Shown here: positions 32,159 to 43,400 of the stretch, one piece after another
How the letters are laid out: every line of letters starts with the position of its first letter
How positions within the stretch are numbered: the first letter of the stretch is position 1
NCBI GenBank assembly: GCA_934045075.1
Contig: OW203749.1
Coordinates: forward strand, 1,364,001 to 1,428,000
Reading direction: 5' to 3'
DNA from: Yponomeuta sedellus
Taxonomy: Eukaryota; Arthropoda; Insecta; Lepidoptera; Yponomeutidae
DNA length: 64,000 nucleotides
Notes under the pieces: generated by a model
Databases searched by the model: none
What the model saw: only the letters and a program-made list of their open reading frames with translations
What the model was told of the DNA's origin: nothing
Translations under genes and position numbers: made by a program

Positions 32159-32470
32159 AGTGCTTAGTGCGAGTTTGACAGATCCAATCGAATAACTTTA
32201 CTACCGCGTTAATCGAGCATTGAGTAGTGTGTAAGTATGAGTATATTAACCGTTCGAACTGGCAAAACGCTGTCACAGTACAACTCGCACTTGCGTTTAT
32301 TCGTGGTTTGGCTGGTAAACGTGTTTAGGTACTTCTCAACGTAAACCATTACTACTCGCACTCAGCAATTTTAATTTCCATACATGTCGCTAGGTGGCGC
32401 TTCCTCGATGCCATAGAAATATGAGTTTACGTTAACGCGATCGAGTAGTTAAAAACTCGCACTAAGCACT
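32159..32470 (+). mobile_element. MITE-G copy D
   Basis: It is full length, with CAG at 32156-32158 and 32471-32473. It is followed at once by an inverted copy. Confidence 0.75.
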
Positions 32471-32473
32471 CAG

Positions 32474-32778
32474 AGTGCTTAGTGCGAATTTTTTAACTAC
32501 TCGATCGCGTTAACGTAAACTCATATTTCTATGGCATCGAGGAAGCGCCACCTAGCGACAAGTATGGAATTTAAAATTGCTGAGTGCGAGTTGTAATGGT
32601 TTACGTTGAGAAGTGAACACGTTTACCAGGCAAAACACGAATAAACGCGAGTGCGAGTTGTACTGTGAAAGCGTTTTGCCAGTTCGAACGGTTAACTTAC
32701 TCATACTCACTACTCGATGCTCGATTGACGCGGTAGTAAAGTTATTCGATTGGATCTGTCAAACTCGCACTAAGCACT
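32474..32778 (-). mobile_element. MITE-G copy E, inverted
   Basis: It shares the CAG at 32471-32473 with copy D and is followed by CTG. The two copies make a palindrome of about 620 bp. ORFs on either strand here are only the repeat. Confidence 0.75.
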
Positions 32779-33183
32779 CTGACAGCTGTATGCTTTGACT
32801 CTGGATCTCAGTCCATGTAAAACAAAATATATAGGAATAACGAAATGTGCGTAAGCCATGACAATCGTCTAGAGCTTACTGAAAAATATCTAGAACATGT
32901 TGAATATTCTCTAGGATAGGCCCAAGATACAATACTAACACGATGGACTTCAGAAATTAAAATATTGAATTGAATTCGATTTAAGAGGATTCGAATGGTG
33001 TTTTTTTCGCAGGCATTTTTTCCGCTAACGCGGACAACATTTTACACTGACGTTCAACAAAATGGAAATCGTTTATAAAATATTATTTGTTTTCTGAAGC
33101 GAGAATACTCCACCATGGTGGCGGGCCGTGCTGTCTTCGGTTTGAGTGGGAGTGGTAAAAAAGACGGCGAGAAAAATACCAGT

Positions 33184-33364
33184 CATACATACATACATAC
33201 ATACATACATACATACATACAAACATACATACATACATACATACATACATACATACATACATACATACATACATACATACATACATACATACATACATAC
33301 ATACATACATACATACATACATACATACATACATACATACATACATAAATACATACATACATAA
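33184..33364 (+). repeat. (CATA)n microsatellite
   Basis: About 180 bp of catacatac with two single-base variants. The Tyr/Ile/His and Met/Tyr/Val/Cys ORFs through it are artefacts. Confidence 0.95.
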
Positions 33365-33366
33365 AC

Positions 33367-33800
33367 TCACGCCTGTATCCCAGAGGGGAAGGCAGAGACC
33401 AGGGACTGCCACTTGCCACGATCCTGACAGATCACCTTCGCGTCATCAACGTTCATAAGTCGTTGCATGCACGCACGCCGGTTCCGGGTACTTTTTATCT
33501 TTCCCTTTGCTAATACATCCCCTATTTGGTCGATGTATGTCCGCCTGGGACGTCCCTTACCAGCCCTTTCACTCACATTCTCAATATATATTTGTTTCGA
33601 CAATCTTTCTTCCTTCATCCTCTCCACAAGTCCAAACCAACGCAATATTCCTTCCTCAATTTAATTCACTACCTTCATCCTCTTTCAGGCCACAACGTTC
33701 TCTAATCAGACTATTGCGTATCCTGTCATTCAAAGTAACACTACACATACTTCTCAAGGACCTCATTTCTACTCCGTTAATTCTATATTAAATACCAGTC
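33367..33800 (-). pseudogene. LINE reverse-transcriptase C-terminus
   Basis: The minus frame at 33645-33367 reads MRWFGLVERMKEERL, GKGRPRRTYIDQIGDVL, RRACMQRLMNVDDAK and DRGKWQSLV. This is the standard ORF2 end (RWFGHVERM .. GRPRR.W.DQI .. DR.KW). It has no RT core and is 5' truncated. It joins the (CATA)n array, which may be its 3' tail. Confidence 0.65.
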
Positions 33801-34004
33801 AAATCCGCTTATCCAATTCAATATTCATTCATATAAAGAAATCACACGATGCCTTAGATAATAATAATTATCCGACCGCCCGCCCGACCTTCACGAATTC
33901 TAGTTAGCTCTGAAGTTGGCGCGCTGCGCTTTGCGCAGATGTACAGTTAGGCAATGAAATATGTATAATTTTTTTTTATCCCATACTATTGTGAGTGGGC
34001 TGGT

Positions 34005-34190
34005 AAGGGCGGATATACATCGACCAAATAGGGGATTTATTAGCAAAGGGGATGATAAAAACTACCCAGAACTGGCGTGGGTGCATGCAACGACTTATGA
34101 ACGTTGATGAAGCGAAAGTCAAGATCGTGGCAAGTGGCAGTCCCTGGTCACTGCCTACCCCTATGGGATACAGGCGTGAGGTTATGTATG
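34005..34190 (+). pseudogene. Same LINE C-terminus, opposite strand
   Basis: It reads 'tggtaagggcggatatac', 'gaccaaataggggat', 'atgcaacgacttatgaacgt' and 'gtggcaagtggcagtccctg'. It is a shorter, diverged partner of 33367-33645, in inverted orientation. Confidence 0.55.
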
Positions 34191-34852
34191 TACGTAAATA
34201 TTATCCCAATTTGTTAGTACTATTTATTGCTTGTTTTATTCCATTGTTTGCTTCTGCAGTAATTCTGCGCACCGTTGCTATTTAATTGAACCACCACTTT
34301 TTTTACTTACCTACCTATATACCTTCTTCACTTTCATAAATGGAAAAACGTTCAAATTCGGTATTCCGTATAAAGGCATTGTAACAGTAATAATCTGGAA
34401 TCTTAACAATACGACAATAACAATGCGATGCCCAACTGTACTTTTACGATGGACGCAAGCGTGTGCATAAACACGAACACACTGACACTCACACTGGCAC
34501 AAAAATCAGCGGCGAGTGCGGTGCGGAGTCGGAATGAGACGGGGTGTGTTCTGCCGTCCCCTCCCGTCCCACACCGCCTTCATTCCGCTGATACCGGTTT
34601 TTTATACTGCGCTACTACGTGAAGCGCGGCAACTTCAGAGCTATCTAGAGGTTTGGACCGAGCTTATAATCATCAAACACAGGCCCAGTCCGTTCCGCGT
34701 ACACGCCGCCACACGCACACAGACGAATATCGGCCGTTACGGGTGGAAATAACACGGGTTGGCCAAGGCACGCCCGAGCTCGAATTTAGTAAAATTGCGA
34801 CTTGCAACCTGTACTCACGTGGCTCTAGTCGATCGACTACACTGGAGGCAAG

Positions 34853-34932
34853 ATGGGACTAATATATTGCTACGTGCATGGGTGCCTCAACAACAATAGC
34901 AAAAAAAAATTATTCAAGATACCCAATGGAGT
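34853..34932 (+). CDS. Exon 1 of P-like transposase gene 2 (THAP finger, first half)
   Basis: The ATG at 34853 opens MGLIYCYVHGCLNNNSKKK and ends GGA-GT|gtgagt (donor 34933), phase 2. Joined to the acceptor at 36529 (cag|A) the frame goes on as V-R-V-K-W and reaches CEIHF, completing C-x4-C ... C-x2-H. The start and its upstream sequence are conserved with gene 1. The intron is 1597 bp and carries two family S pieces. Confidence 0.7.
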
Positions 34933-35921
34933 GTGAGTACTGTAGGTAGTTTTTGCATGTAACATAAAATTCAACAGAAAGCTGTTTGAATGTCTTTAAT
35001 TTAGCACTAAACGATTGTTGTCACTTTCACATGTGGTTTATAATATTATAATATAAGCAAATTTATTTATTTTTTCAATTCATGTTTAGGTTTTTTTTTT
35101 ATTTTGTCTTCATATTTCACATCTTTACTTTAGAGCATTGCGTTTCACAATTAGCTCAAGTTAATGCATGTTGTCACAAGCTTTAGGTGTGTGAATAATG
35201 AGGGCTATTCAGCTCGGCGTTTTTGACAGCTGTCAGTTGGGTTCCCCAAAAGCTGCTAGATGGCGCCGTGCCTATCTCTTAGAACAGAGGTTATTGACAC
35301 AGAGTATATAGGAGTGACAGAATCATAGAGTAGAAAGAAGACCAGTAACCAATGATACCTTGCTGCATACTATCAGCTATGCAGACAGGTTTCTTCAGTT
35401 ACTGGTCAGTTAGCCTCTTTCATTCAGATAGGGCAAGCGCTAGCGCCATCTATTGATAAAAAGTGGTACAACTTTGTTTTTTTAAGTCCCTCTGAAAAGC
35501 GCTCATTAGTAAACTGTAGTAGTCTCTTCGAATATCCCAGAAAAGAGCGTGTACGTGTTGATATGCTCTTTTCTAGGATTTTACTTATGTACTGTCTGGG
35601 CGAGATAAATAGTCGCTTCTAAGAACGAGTGAAAGCACTTGCTTAAGAATCGATTTGTCTATCATAGACTGTACTTTGGCACTCTCTCTTAGCATTGGCC
35701 TAAGAACATGCTTAGCTAAGCAAACGTCTATTTTAGTAACGCATTGATACTTAGCTAAGTTAGCCTGAAGTAATGCTTAGGGAAGCATGAGTACGGAGCC
35801 CCGGATGAGTACGGGTCTAAGCAACGACTACTTATCTCGCACTGTAAGTTCAGATACCGGTTCTTATTCGCAGAAAAAACCTGCTAAGTACTTATACTTA
35901 GCAGGTTTTTTCTTTGATATC

Positions 35922-36420
35922 CCTTGGTATGTCCCAACTGCTGGGGCACGGGTCTCTTCCTGCATCTCAGGAAGGTTAGGCCATACTCCACCACGGGGGC
36001 CAAGTCCGGGTTGGCGGAGGATTGTCAGACAGTCGCGGGCATTACTGTCAGGAGTTATCTAGCCACCCATAAGGCCTCTGACATGGCTTAACGACTGCCA
36101 TTACATGACAGCCGGCACCAACGCCTTGACATGCCTTGCAAAGCACGGAAGCGCTCGGAAAATATGCCACTAGCGGCGGTCACGGGACGGTGACCCATGT
36201 AGCACCTGATCGCGCCTGTTGTTGCTTAACTAAGTGATTGATTCCAATCACTTGGTTCGGCTAGGCCGCGAGCGCTTCATAATATACCTTATAAATAATA
36301 TACCTTTTATCAATGCGTAACCTCCACCAACCCGGACTTTGCCCCTAGGGAGCATTACCTAGCCTTGCTTCGATGCCGGAAAAGACCAGTGCCCCAGCAG
36401 TGGGAATATACCAAGGTATA
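35922..36420. repeat. Two family S pieces in intron 1
   Basis: 35922-36280 is a near-full forward copy (gtatgtcccaactgctgggg ... taggccgcgagcgcttc). 36310-36420 is an inverted fragment (cctccaccaacccggacttt). Confidence 0.65.
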
Positions 36421-36529
36421 TCAAATAAATAGGGTGTTAGAAATTAAGTAAAAACTAATATTTTGAATGTAAAAATTAAATACAAAAAATGTCCCTTTTC
36501 CGTAAAAAGTTCGATGTGTTATTTTTCAG

Positions 36530-38936
36530 ACGGGTGAAATGGTTAAAATTAATAGGTCGTGAGGACTTGCTAAAAAGAACTATAAAATCTATAAATGTAT
36601 GCGAGATACATTTTAAAGAAGAAGACATCAAATTCATGTCAAGTCGCAAAACGTTACAAAAAGGATGCACTCCGTCTTTGCATCTGCCAAGACCATCGAC
36701 AGCGGATAATACAACACAAACTGAAAAACAGGGCGTGGATTTTTCAAGTCAAACTGAAAACTACGCAACATACCACGTATTGGGCACTTTGGTACAAGTG
36801 GACAATTCACAACAAGGCATCACTGTGAATCAACAAATAAATGCCCGCAAGACAACCACAAAAGCAACTCAAACCAAACAACCACGCAAAGGTAGACCTA
36901 AAACTGCAGCATCCCACTTAAATGATCTGTTAAAAATGTCTGGAAAAGGTAAGAATAAACAAAAAAAAATTTTTGATCAATTTTGCGATCGCTTGTTATC
37001 CACGAACTTGGCGGAACTGATCAAAACTCAAACATACTTGAAGTCGAGTCACAAAGGGAATCGATATTCTAATGCGTTTAAAATGTTTTGCTTGAATTTG
37101 CTTCACGCTAGCCCACAAGCGTATCGACTATTAGGAAAAACTTTTCAGTTACCATCGAGAGTAACCTTAAATAAAATTTACGTCCCCATTTCTGCCCAAA
37201 TAAACGAAGATTTGATGGCCGCGCTAAAGATAAAAGTAAATAATATTTCTGAACGTGAGAAGCATTGTTCTATCGCCGTAAGTGCAATGAGTCTGAAAAC
37301 TAATTTGTTTTATGACATAAAAAATGATAAGATTGTTGGGTTCCATGAGGTAGATGGCGTTCAGTCGCCAAAACCAGCGAAGTATGCACTAGTAGTTCTG
37401 GTACGAGGCATTTTTGTAAAATGGTCACACCCGATAGGTTTTGCATTGTTATCCGATTGCAAAAGTGACAATGACCTTGCACACTGGATTGAAAAAATTA
37501 TATCAAAACTTTTTGAACTTGGATTAAAAATACGTTCAATGGTGTCAGATCTTGGACCAGACCTACTATGTGCAGCTGCAAATGGAAGAATTTCCGTAGA
37601 CAAAACATACTTTGAAGTCAATAACAACAAAATCTATTACATATTTGATGCACCTCATTTGATGAAATATGTCCGCGATAACTTAATGGCATACGACTTT
37701 CATTTTCAAAATAATGTTGTGGCAAAATTTGAACACATTGAAAAATTCTACGAGCTGGACAAAAAAAAAACTTATAGACAAGCATATAAATTAACAGACA
37801 GCCATATAAAACCGTCAATTGCTGACAAAAAAAAGGTTCGTTTTGCGATCCAACTTCTGAGTCAAAGTGTAGCATCCGGTCTATCAGCTTATGTAGACTT
37901 TGGAGTAATTGACCAATCAGCAAAGCACACTGTTGAGTTCGTAAAAAATATGAACGACCTCTTTGACGTTCTCAACTCCGCAACTCGGCGAAACAGCAAT
38001 GCAAGCAAAAATGCATTCTGTGCGAGTAAAACACAAATGGATTTGTTCAATAACATGCTGATGTTATTTCAAACATTAAAGTTAATTAATCCTAAATCGG
38101 GATCTGTCCTCGCTGAAACTCAGAAATGTATCACTGGTTTCCAGATTACGATGCTATCTATTCTAAACTTGTTCAAAGATTTAAAACAAGAAGGTTTTGA
38201 TTATTTACTAACCAGAAATCTAAACCAGGATCTAGTCGAACAACTTTTTAATAAAGTTCGTACCAATAATGGTAGGTCAATTGTAGCAAACAGCAGGCAA
38301 TTCATATCTGCATTTTGTAAGATTTTTTTCGCTGACATGGCTTTGGCTCATCAAGACTCAGCCGATGATTCAGCTGAGTTTGGCTTACGCTCAAACGGTT
38401 CCGTGGTAAGAAATGACGAGAACGTAGCCAGTGTTAGTGGCCCAGGCATTCCAGGTAATGATTTACGCGAAATAATGCCATCAGATTATAAAAATGTTGA
38501 GGTCCCAGAGCAAGATGCATTTTTGTATCTTTGCGGAACTTTGCTGCGCAAATGTATTGACCGCCACAACTGTCCTATGTTTAAACTTTATGTGGATAAT
38601 CAACGTCAAAATTTATGTAACCAGTCTACGTACTCTAAAAGGGCGACCCACAAAAAATTAGTGGACCCACCTGAAAGCTTTGTCAAGAGCATTGAGCAGA
38701 TGGAGTACCTTTTCAAAACAGAGTTCGCAAAGGAACACGTTGATAGCAAAATTGGTATGACCATATATGAAAAAATACAAGAAATACCATTTTTAATGCC
38801 GTGCCCATGTTTTCCGAAGGAATACTTGCAAAAGTTATACTTGAGAATGAGAATGCATTTAGCGTTAAGTAGGAATAACAAGGCTTTTAGTAATAGCAGA
38901 AATCGCAGAGAGTGCTTTAGAATAGCGGACTTGTGA
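36530..38936 (+). CDS. Exon 2 of P-like transposase gene 2
   Basis: It starts after atttttcag at 36529 and ends at TGA. With exon 1 it gives about 828 residues. It is collinear with gene 1 apart from the repeat array, with IYYIFDAPHLMKYVRDNL and MNDLFDVLNS identical. The motif that carries Asp in gene 1 reads CSIAVSAMSLKT here (Ser at about residue 278, codon AGT at 37281). The second Asp (VSDLGPDLL, about 367) is kept. If the first position is the catalytic Asp, this copy should not cut DNA, although its 801-codon frame stays open. The stop again overlaps a donor-like TTGTGAGTAT. An in-frame ATG at 36489 lies upstream of the acceptor and would omit the first cysteines. Confidence 0.85.
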
Positions 38937-39960
38937 GTATTTTTGTGCAAATTTGTAAGTAGAGTTATAAGAAGTTTTAACAAAACTCGGCCAAGAAAAA
39001 GTCCTAAATCGGGCATGAAATTACCCGTTGTTGTGTAAAAAAAAAAGAAATAATAATTTCTATTACTATGAGGGATTACATTACTTTTAAAAACGTGGGC
39101 TTCCCTATCAGATTCTCTCTGTAATTGTTATATATTGACAATAATTTCATATCCTCAGTTTCACTTTATAAAATATTCCTTCCTTTAAAAAAAATTCATA
39201 TACATATTCCTGTTAAAAATTAAGAAACTCAAAAATACCTACTACAAAATATTAAATGACTACAAAAAATTTATTTCTAACATTAATAATGATACGTCGC
39301 GCTGTGAACAATTATGACGCTGTAACAAGATTACTTTAAAAATAAATAAATCTGACTGCAAAATAATTTCCGTCAACTCCGATTTATTATTCTGTAGAAC
39401 TCTGACGTTTAATAAGTTTTGCTACTAAGAGATTGTGTTGTGTTTAGATGTGTGAAAGTTATTATAATTAAAAAAGGTCTCTTTTTTAATATTTGATCAA
39501 TATTTGACCCATTTGAGGGCAATAAAAAATAGAATGCTACATATTATTTTATGTTTCACCAACAAAAGTCAAGAATTATACGGAATAAAAAAATCTTAGG
39601 ATAAAAATAAATAAATATCTCGAGTAACACATCCATCTACTAAAACATCCAATTTTATCAAAGTGCGATGTTTATAAAATGTAGTAGTTTATATCTACCA
39701 TTGTTTTATTATCTTCTTCATTGTAAAGATGGAAGATTTTTGTTTTAAGTTCAAAACTTAAGAGTTTGTTAAGACCATAAGTTATCGTTGGAAACCTCTG
39801 TTTTAAGATACATTTTACTTCAAAATGGCGGAAAAGAACTGCGTTATTTTTGCCTAAATACCGTAGCCCATGTTATACGAGTTTGGACCACGACAAATTA
39901 TTGTGTTAAATTATAGTTATTAGTTTAAGTTAATAAATATAAGACTTTCTACTGCAATTG
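38937..39960 (+). repeat. 3' region of P-like unit 2
   Basis: Collinear with 28967-29935 plus 30712-30800. Part of it (about 39330-39640) also matches 61170-62000. It ends near 'attgatttttatttcta', just before the LTR element. AATAAA is at about 39338. Confidence 0.6.
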
Positions 39961-40019
39961 CTTATTGATTTTTATTTCTAACTACTAACTACGATTACAT
40001 GAAGTAGTTAATAATCATG

Positions 40020-40311
40020 TATTAGAAACAAGTACGAGTGACATTTAAAAAAAAAAGTAGTAAGGCAGGCATCGTGGCCGGCCTTGATGACGTCAGAGGG
40101 CGTGTCGTTCGGGCGGCGCAGCGGGGATAGCGGCTGGCAGCTCGGAGCTCACTTTTTCGCCTTCGCTCGACGCAGACGGTCGCCTACCTAGCTCTGTTGC
40201 ATTTTGTAATTTAGTTCATGGATTTTTGTGAAATATTTAATAATTCCTAAATTAAATTTTGTGTTATTCAGTTTGTTTTTTTTTAAATAACTCCGCTTCT
40301 GATTCGTAAAA
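40020..40311 (+). repeat. 5' LTR
   Basis: It begins tattagaaac and ends ttcgtaaaa, so it lacks the usual TG...CA ends. The end forms a 9-bp inverted repeat with the first internal bases (cttctgatt 40296-40304, aatcagaag 40310-40318). I could not assign a tRNA primer site. Confidence 0.88.
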
Positions 40312-40421
40312 TCAGAAGTGGGATAGGCTTACGCGCTTTTACCGCTCTTATCTGACACGTTTTGCTTAAAATTTCGTAAATTTGCCTAAGTTTTTCTTCA
40401 CAAATTCAAAAAGTTTCCGTT

Positions 40422-43400
40422 ATGTCAACGAAAGGAAAGAAAAAGAAAACTACCGAATCTAATACTGCTGCTGCATTGGATGCGATTCTTGGTCGACTAA
40501 ATGCAATAGAGAATAGGATAGGTGCATCGTCGACGCAGCCGCCGCCTGAGCCCGTGCTGGAAGTGCCTCCGTTGTTGCCACCGACGCCCACGACGTCACG
40601 TGTGGATCGTGCATGCTCGGGAGCCGAAGTTGTAATGCATGGTGGTGCGGACAGCGTGGGAACGGGTGATGTGACTGTGTCGGAGCAACTGCGAGCATCA
40701 ACACCGCGTGGGGACGACGTAACGGACAGGATCGTTGGCGCGTTATCAGCATTGGTCCAAGTAAGAACATCCAATCATTTTTATGTGTCCAATTTCGATC
40801 CAAACGTGCACGACTTCGATGTTTGGTGTGCAGAGGTAGACCGTGCCCGTGAATTAAATCGCTGGGATGAAAATGAATGTCTTGCGCGTGTTGGAAACTG
40901 CCTTAAGGGCGATACGCGCACGTGGCTTAATGACTGGGTCACTAGCGACCGTACATGGAGCAGTTTTCGGCGCGATTTTAGATCACTCTGCCCACGAAGC
41001 ATCGATGTCGCAACTATTTTGTTTGAGGTTATGTCCACCGATTCAAACAATTTTCCGACATATTCCGAGTACGCGCGTCGTTCTTTGTTGCGCCTTAATA
41101 TTGTGGGAGGTTTGTCCGACGATTTAAAAGTCGCCATTGTCATCTGGGGCATTGCGGACCCACAAATTAAGGCTGTGGCAACTAACGCGAAGTTGAAACC
41201 ACACGAGCTGGTCGAGTTTTTATCGGTGTACGTAAAACCAAAAAGTGATTTCCGTCATAACCACGATCCTGTGCGTTCGTCAAAGCTAGGTTTGGGTAAG
41301 GCTGATTTCCGTAAACGCGAAGCTAATAAACCCGACGTAAAATGTTTTGGTTGCGGTGGGACCGGTCACAAGCGTGCCGATTGCGCAAAACGACCGAGAC
41401 TCAATCCGGCGGTCCCAACACCCGGACCAAGTTCTAATCCGGCGGTCCCTATACCTGGACCGGGCCCTTCAGGCAGACCTTACTGCACGCATTGCAAAAA
41501 ACCCGGTCATTCAGTTGATTCATGCTTTGTAAAACAGCGTTCAGAGGCCAGTAATAATCTAAGCAAACGAGCTAATAATGTTAACTTCTGCCGGGAGCTT
41601 GAATTGCCACCTAATAATATTGACGTTATGTCCGCTGTTATACAGGGTGTCTCTGTCGACGTGCTTGTTGACAGTGGCTCAAGTATTTCTCTTGTCTCAG
41701 AGACGCTGTTGAAGCACCTCAACTGCAAAATGGTCCCCGCGTATCGTATGCTCCGAGGCATAGGTAGTCAGGAGATTGAGTCAACTTCTTGCATTACAGC
41801 CATACTAGAGTTCCCAGAGATATCGCTTGAGGTAGATCTGTTTGTAGTGGGTCCTGGTTGTATGAGTGCACCGGTACTGATAGGGACTGATGTGCTTAAT
41901 CGATCGGGCGTTACGTACATTAGAAACAGCGAGTCCCAACGGCTTGTCAGAATAGGTTCCAAAGCATGCGTGACTCACGTGCGAGTAGTGGACAATGGTC
42001 ATGTAGATGAGTCGTTGGTTAACACTCCACTGGCAGGCCTGGAGAAAGAGCAGCTAATGGAGACCATCAATGAGTACTCTGAGTCATTTATAACGGGTAC
42101 CGCGACGACTACCGTGAACACCGGCTCCATGAAAATAAAACTAAACAGTGACGCGGTTGTTCATTATCGTCCTTACAAATTATCTCTTGATGAAAAATTG
42201 CGAGTTAGGGCAATTATTAGTGATTTGTTGAGTAAAGGCATAATTCGTGAGTCGGAGTCGGAGTTCGCGAGTCCTATTATCCTCGTAAAAAAGAAAGATG
42301 GTTCCGACAGAATGTGCGTAGACTACCGGGCGCTTAACACACTCACAATCAAGGATAGATTTCCCTTACCTCTTATAGATGACCATATTGACCGTCTGGG
42401 GTCTAACAAGTTTTTCAGTAGCCTTGACATGGCTACAGGCTTTCACCAAATTCCAATTGACCCCGACAGCATTGACAAAACAGCCTTTGTGACGCCTGAG
42501 GGTCACTATGAGTACCTCAGGATGCCATATGGGTTGGCCAATGCACCCGTGGTCTATCAACGAATTATTTCAAACACATTGAAATCCTTGATTGAGAGTG
42601 GTAAAGTGCTCGTGTACATCGATGATGTCCTCATTTTGAGTCCAACTGTTCAAGAAGGTTTAGAAACGCTACGTCAGGTTATTGAAACGTTGGCTGGTGC
42701 AGGTTTCTCGATCAATTTAAAAAAATGCGCTTTTCTGACTACGGAGGTCGAGTATCTGGGACGTGTAATTAGTGAAGGTCAGGTACGGCCGAGCCCAGCA
42801 AAAATCGAGGCGCTCATAAATTCTCCAAAACCAACGACTGTCAAGCAAGTGCGGCAGTTTTTGGGGCTCGCGGGCTATTTTCGGCGTTACATCGCGGGGT
42901 ACGCTTCAAAAACGTCTAGTATAGCCAAGCTTACCCGTAAAGATGAACCTTTCGTTTGGGGCGCGGACCAGGATGCTGCTCGCGACTATATTATTAACTG
43001 CCTTACATCAGAACCTGTCTTGGCCATATTTGACCCGACTCTTCCAACAGAGCTCCACACTGATGCTAGCGCTATCGGTTACGGTGGGGTTTTGTTGCAG
43101 GAGCACGATGGCAAACGAAAACGGGTGGTTGGGTATTTCAGTAGGTCAACGCAAGGTGCCGAATCTCGCTACCACAGCTATGAGCTGGAAACACTGGCGG
43201 TAGTGAAGGCGTTGCAACACTTCCGTCAGTATTTGCTTGGCACAAAATTTAAAATAATTACTGATTGTAATTCACTGAAACTTACAGAGCGAAAGAAAGA
43301 TTTGGTACCTCGCGTTGCCCGCTGGTGGGTCTACATGCAGGATTTCAATTTTCAAATCGAATATCGAAAGGGTGTTCTTATTTCTCACGCTGATTACCTC

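Noticed and set aside
33073..33419. Several long ORFs on both strands rich in Tyr/Ile/His/Thr or Met/Tyr/Val/Cys
   Set aside because: They are translations of the (CATA)n microsatellite.
36489..36529. ATG at 36489 as the start of P-like gene 2
   Set aside because: It lies before the acceptor, would drop the first two zinc ligands, and gene 1 has no matching ATG (its frame begins at GTG).
40406..40803. Minus-strand ORFs of 114-122 codons over the gag region
   Set aside because: They are antisense shadows of the gag-pol frame.
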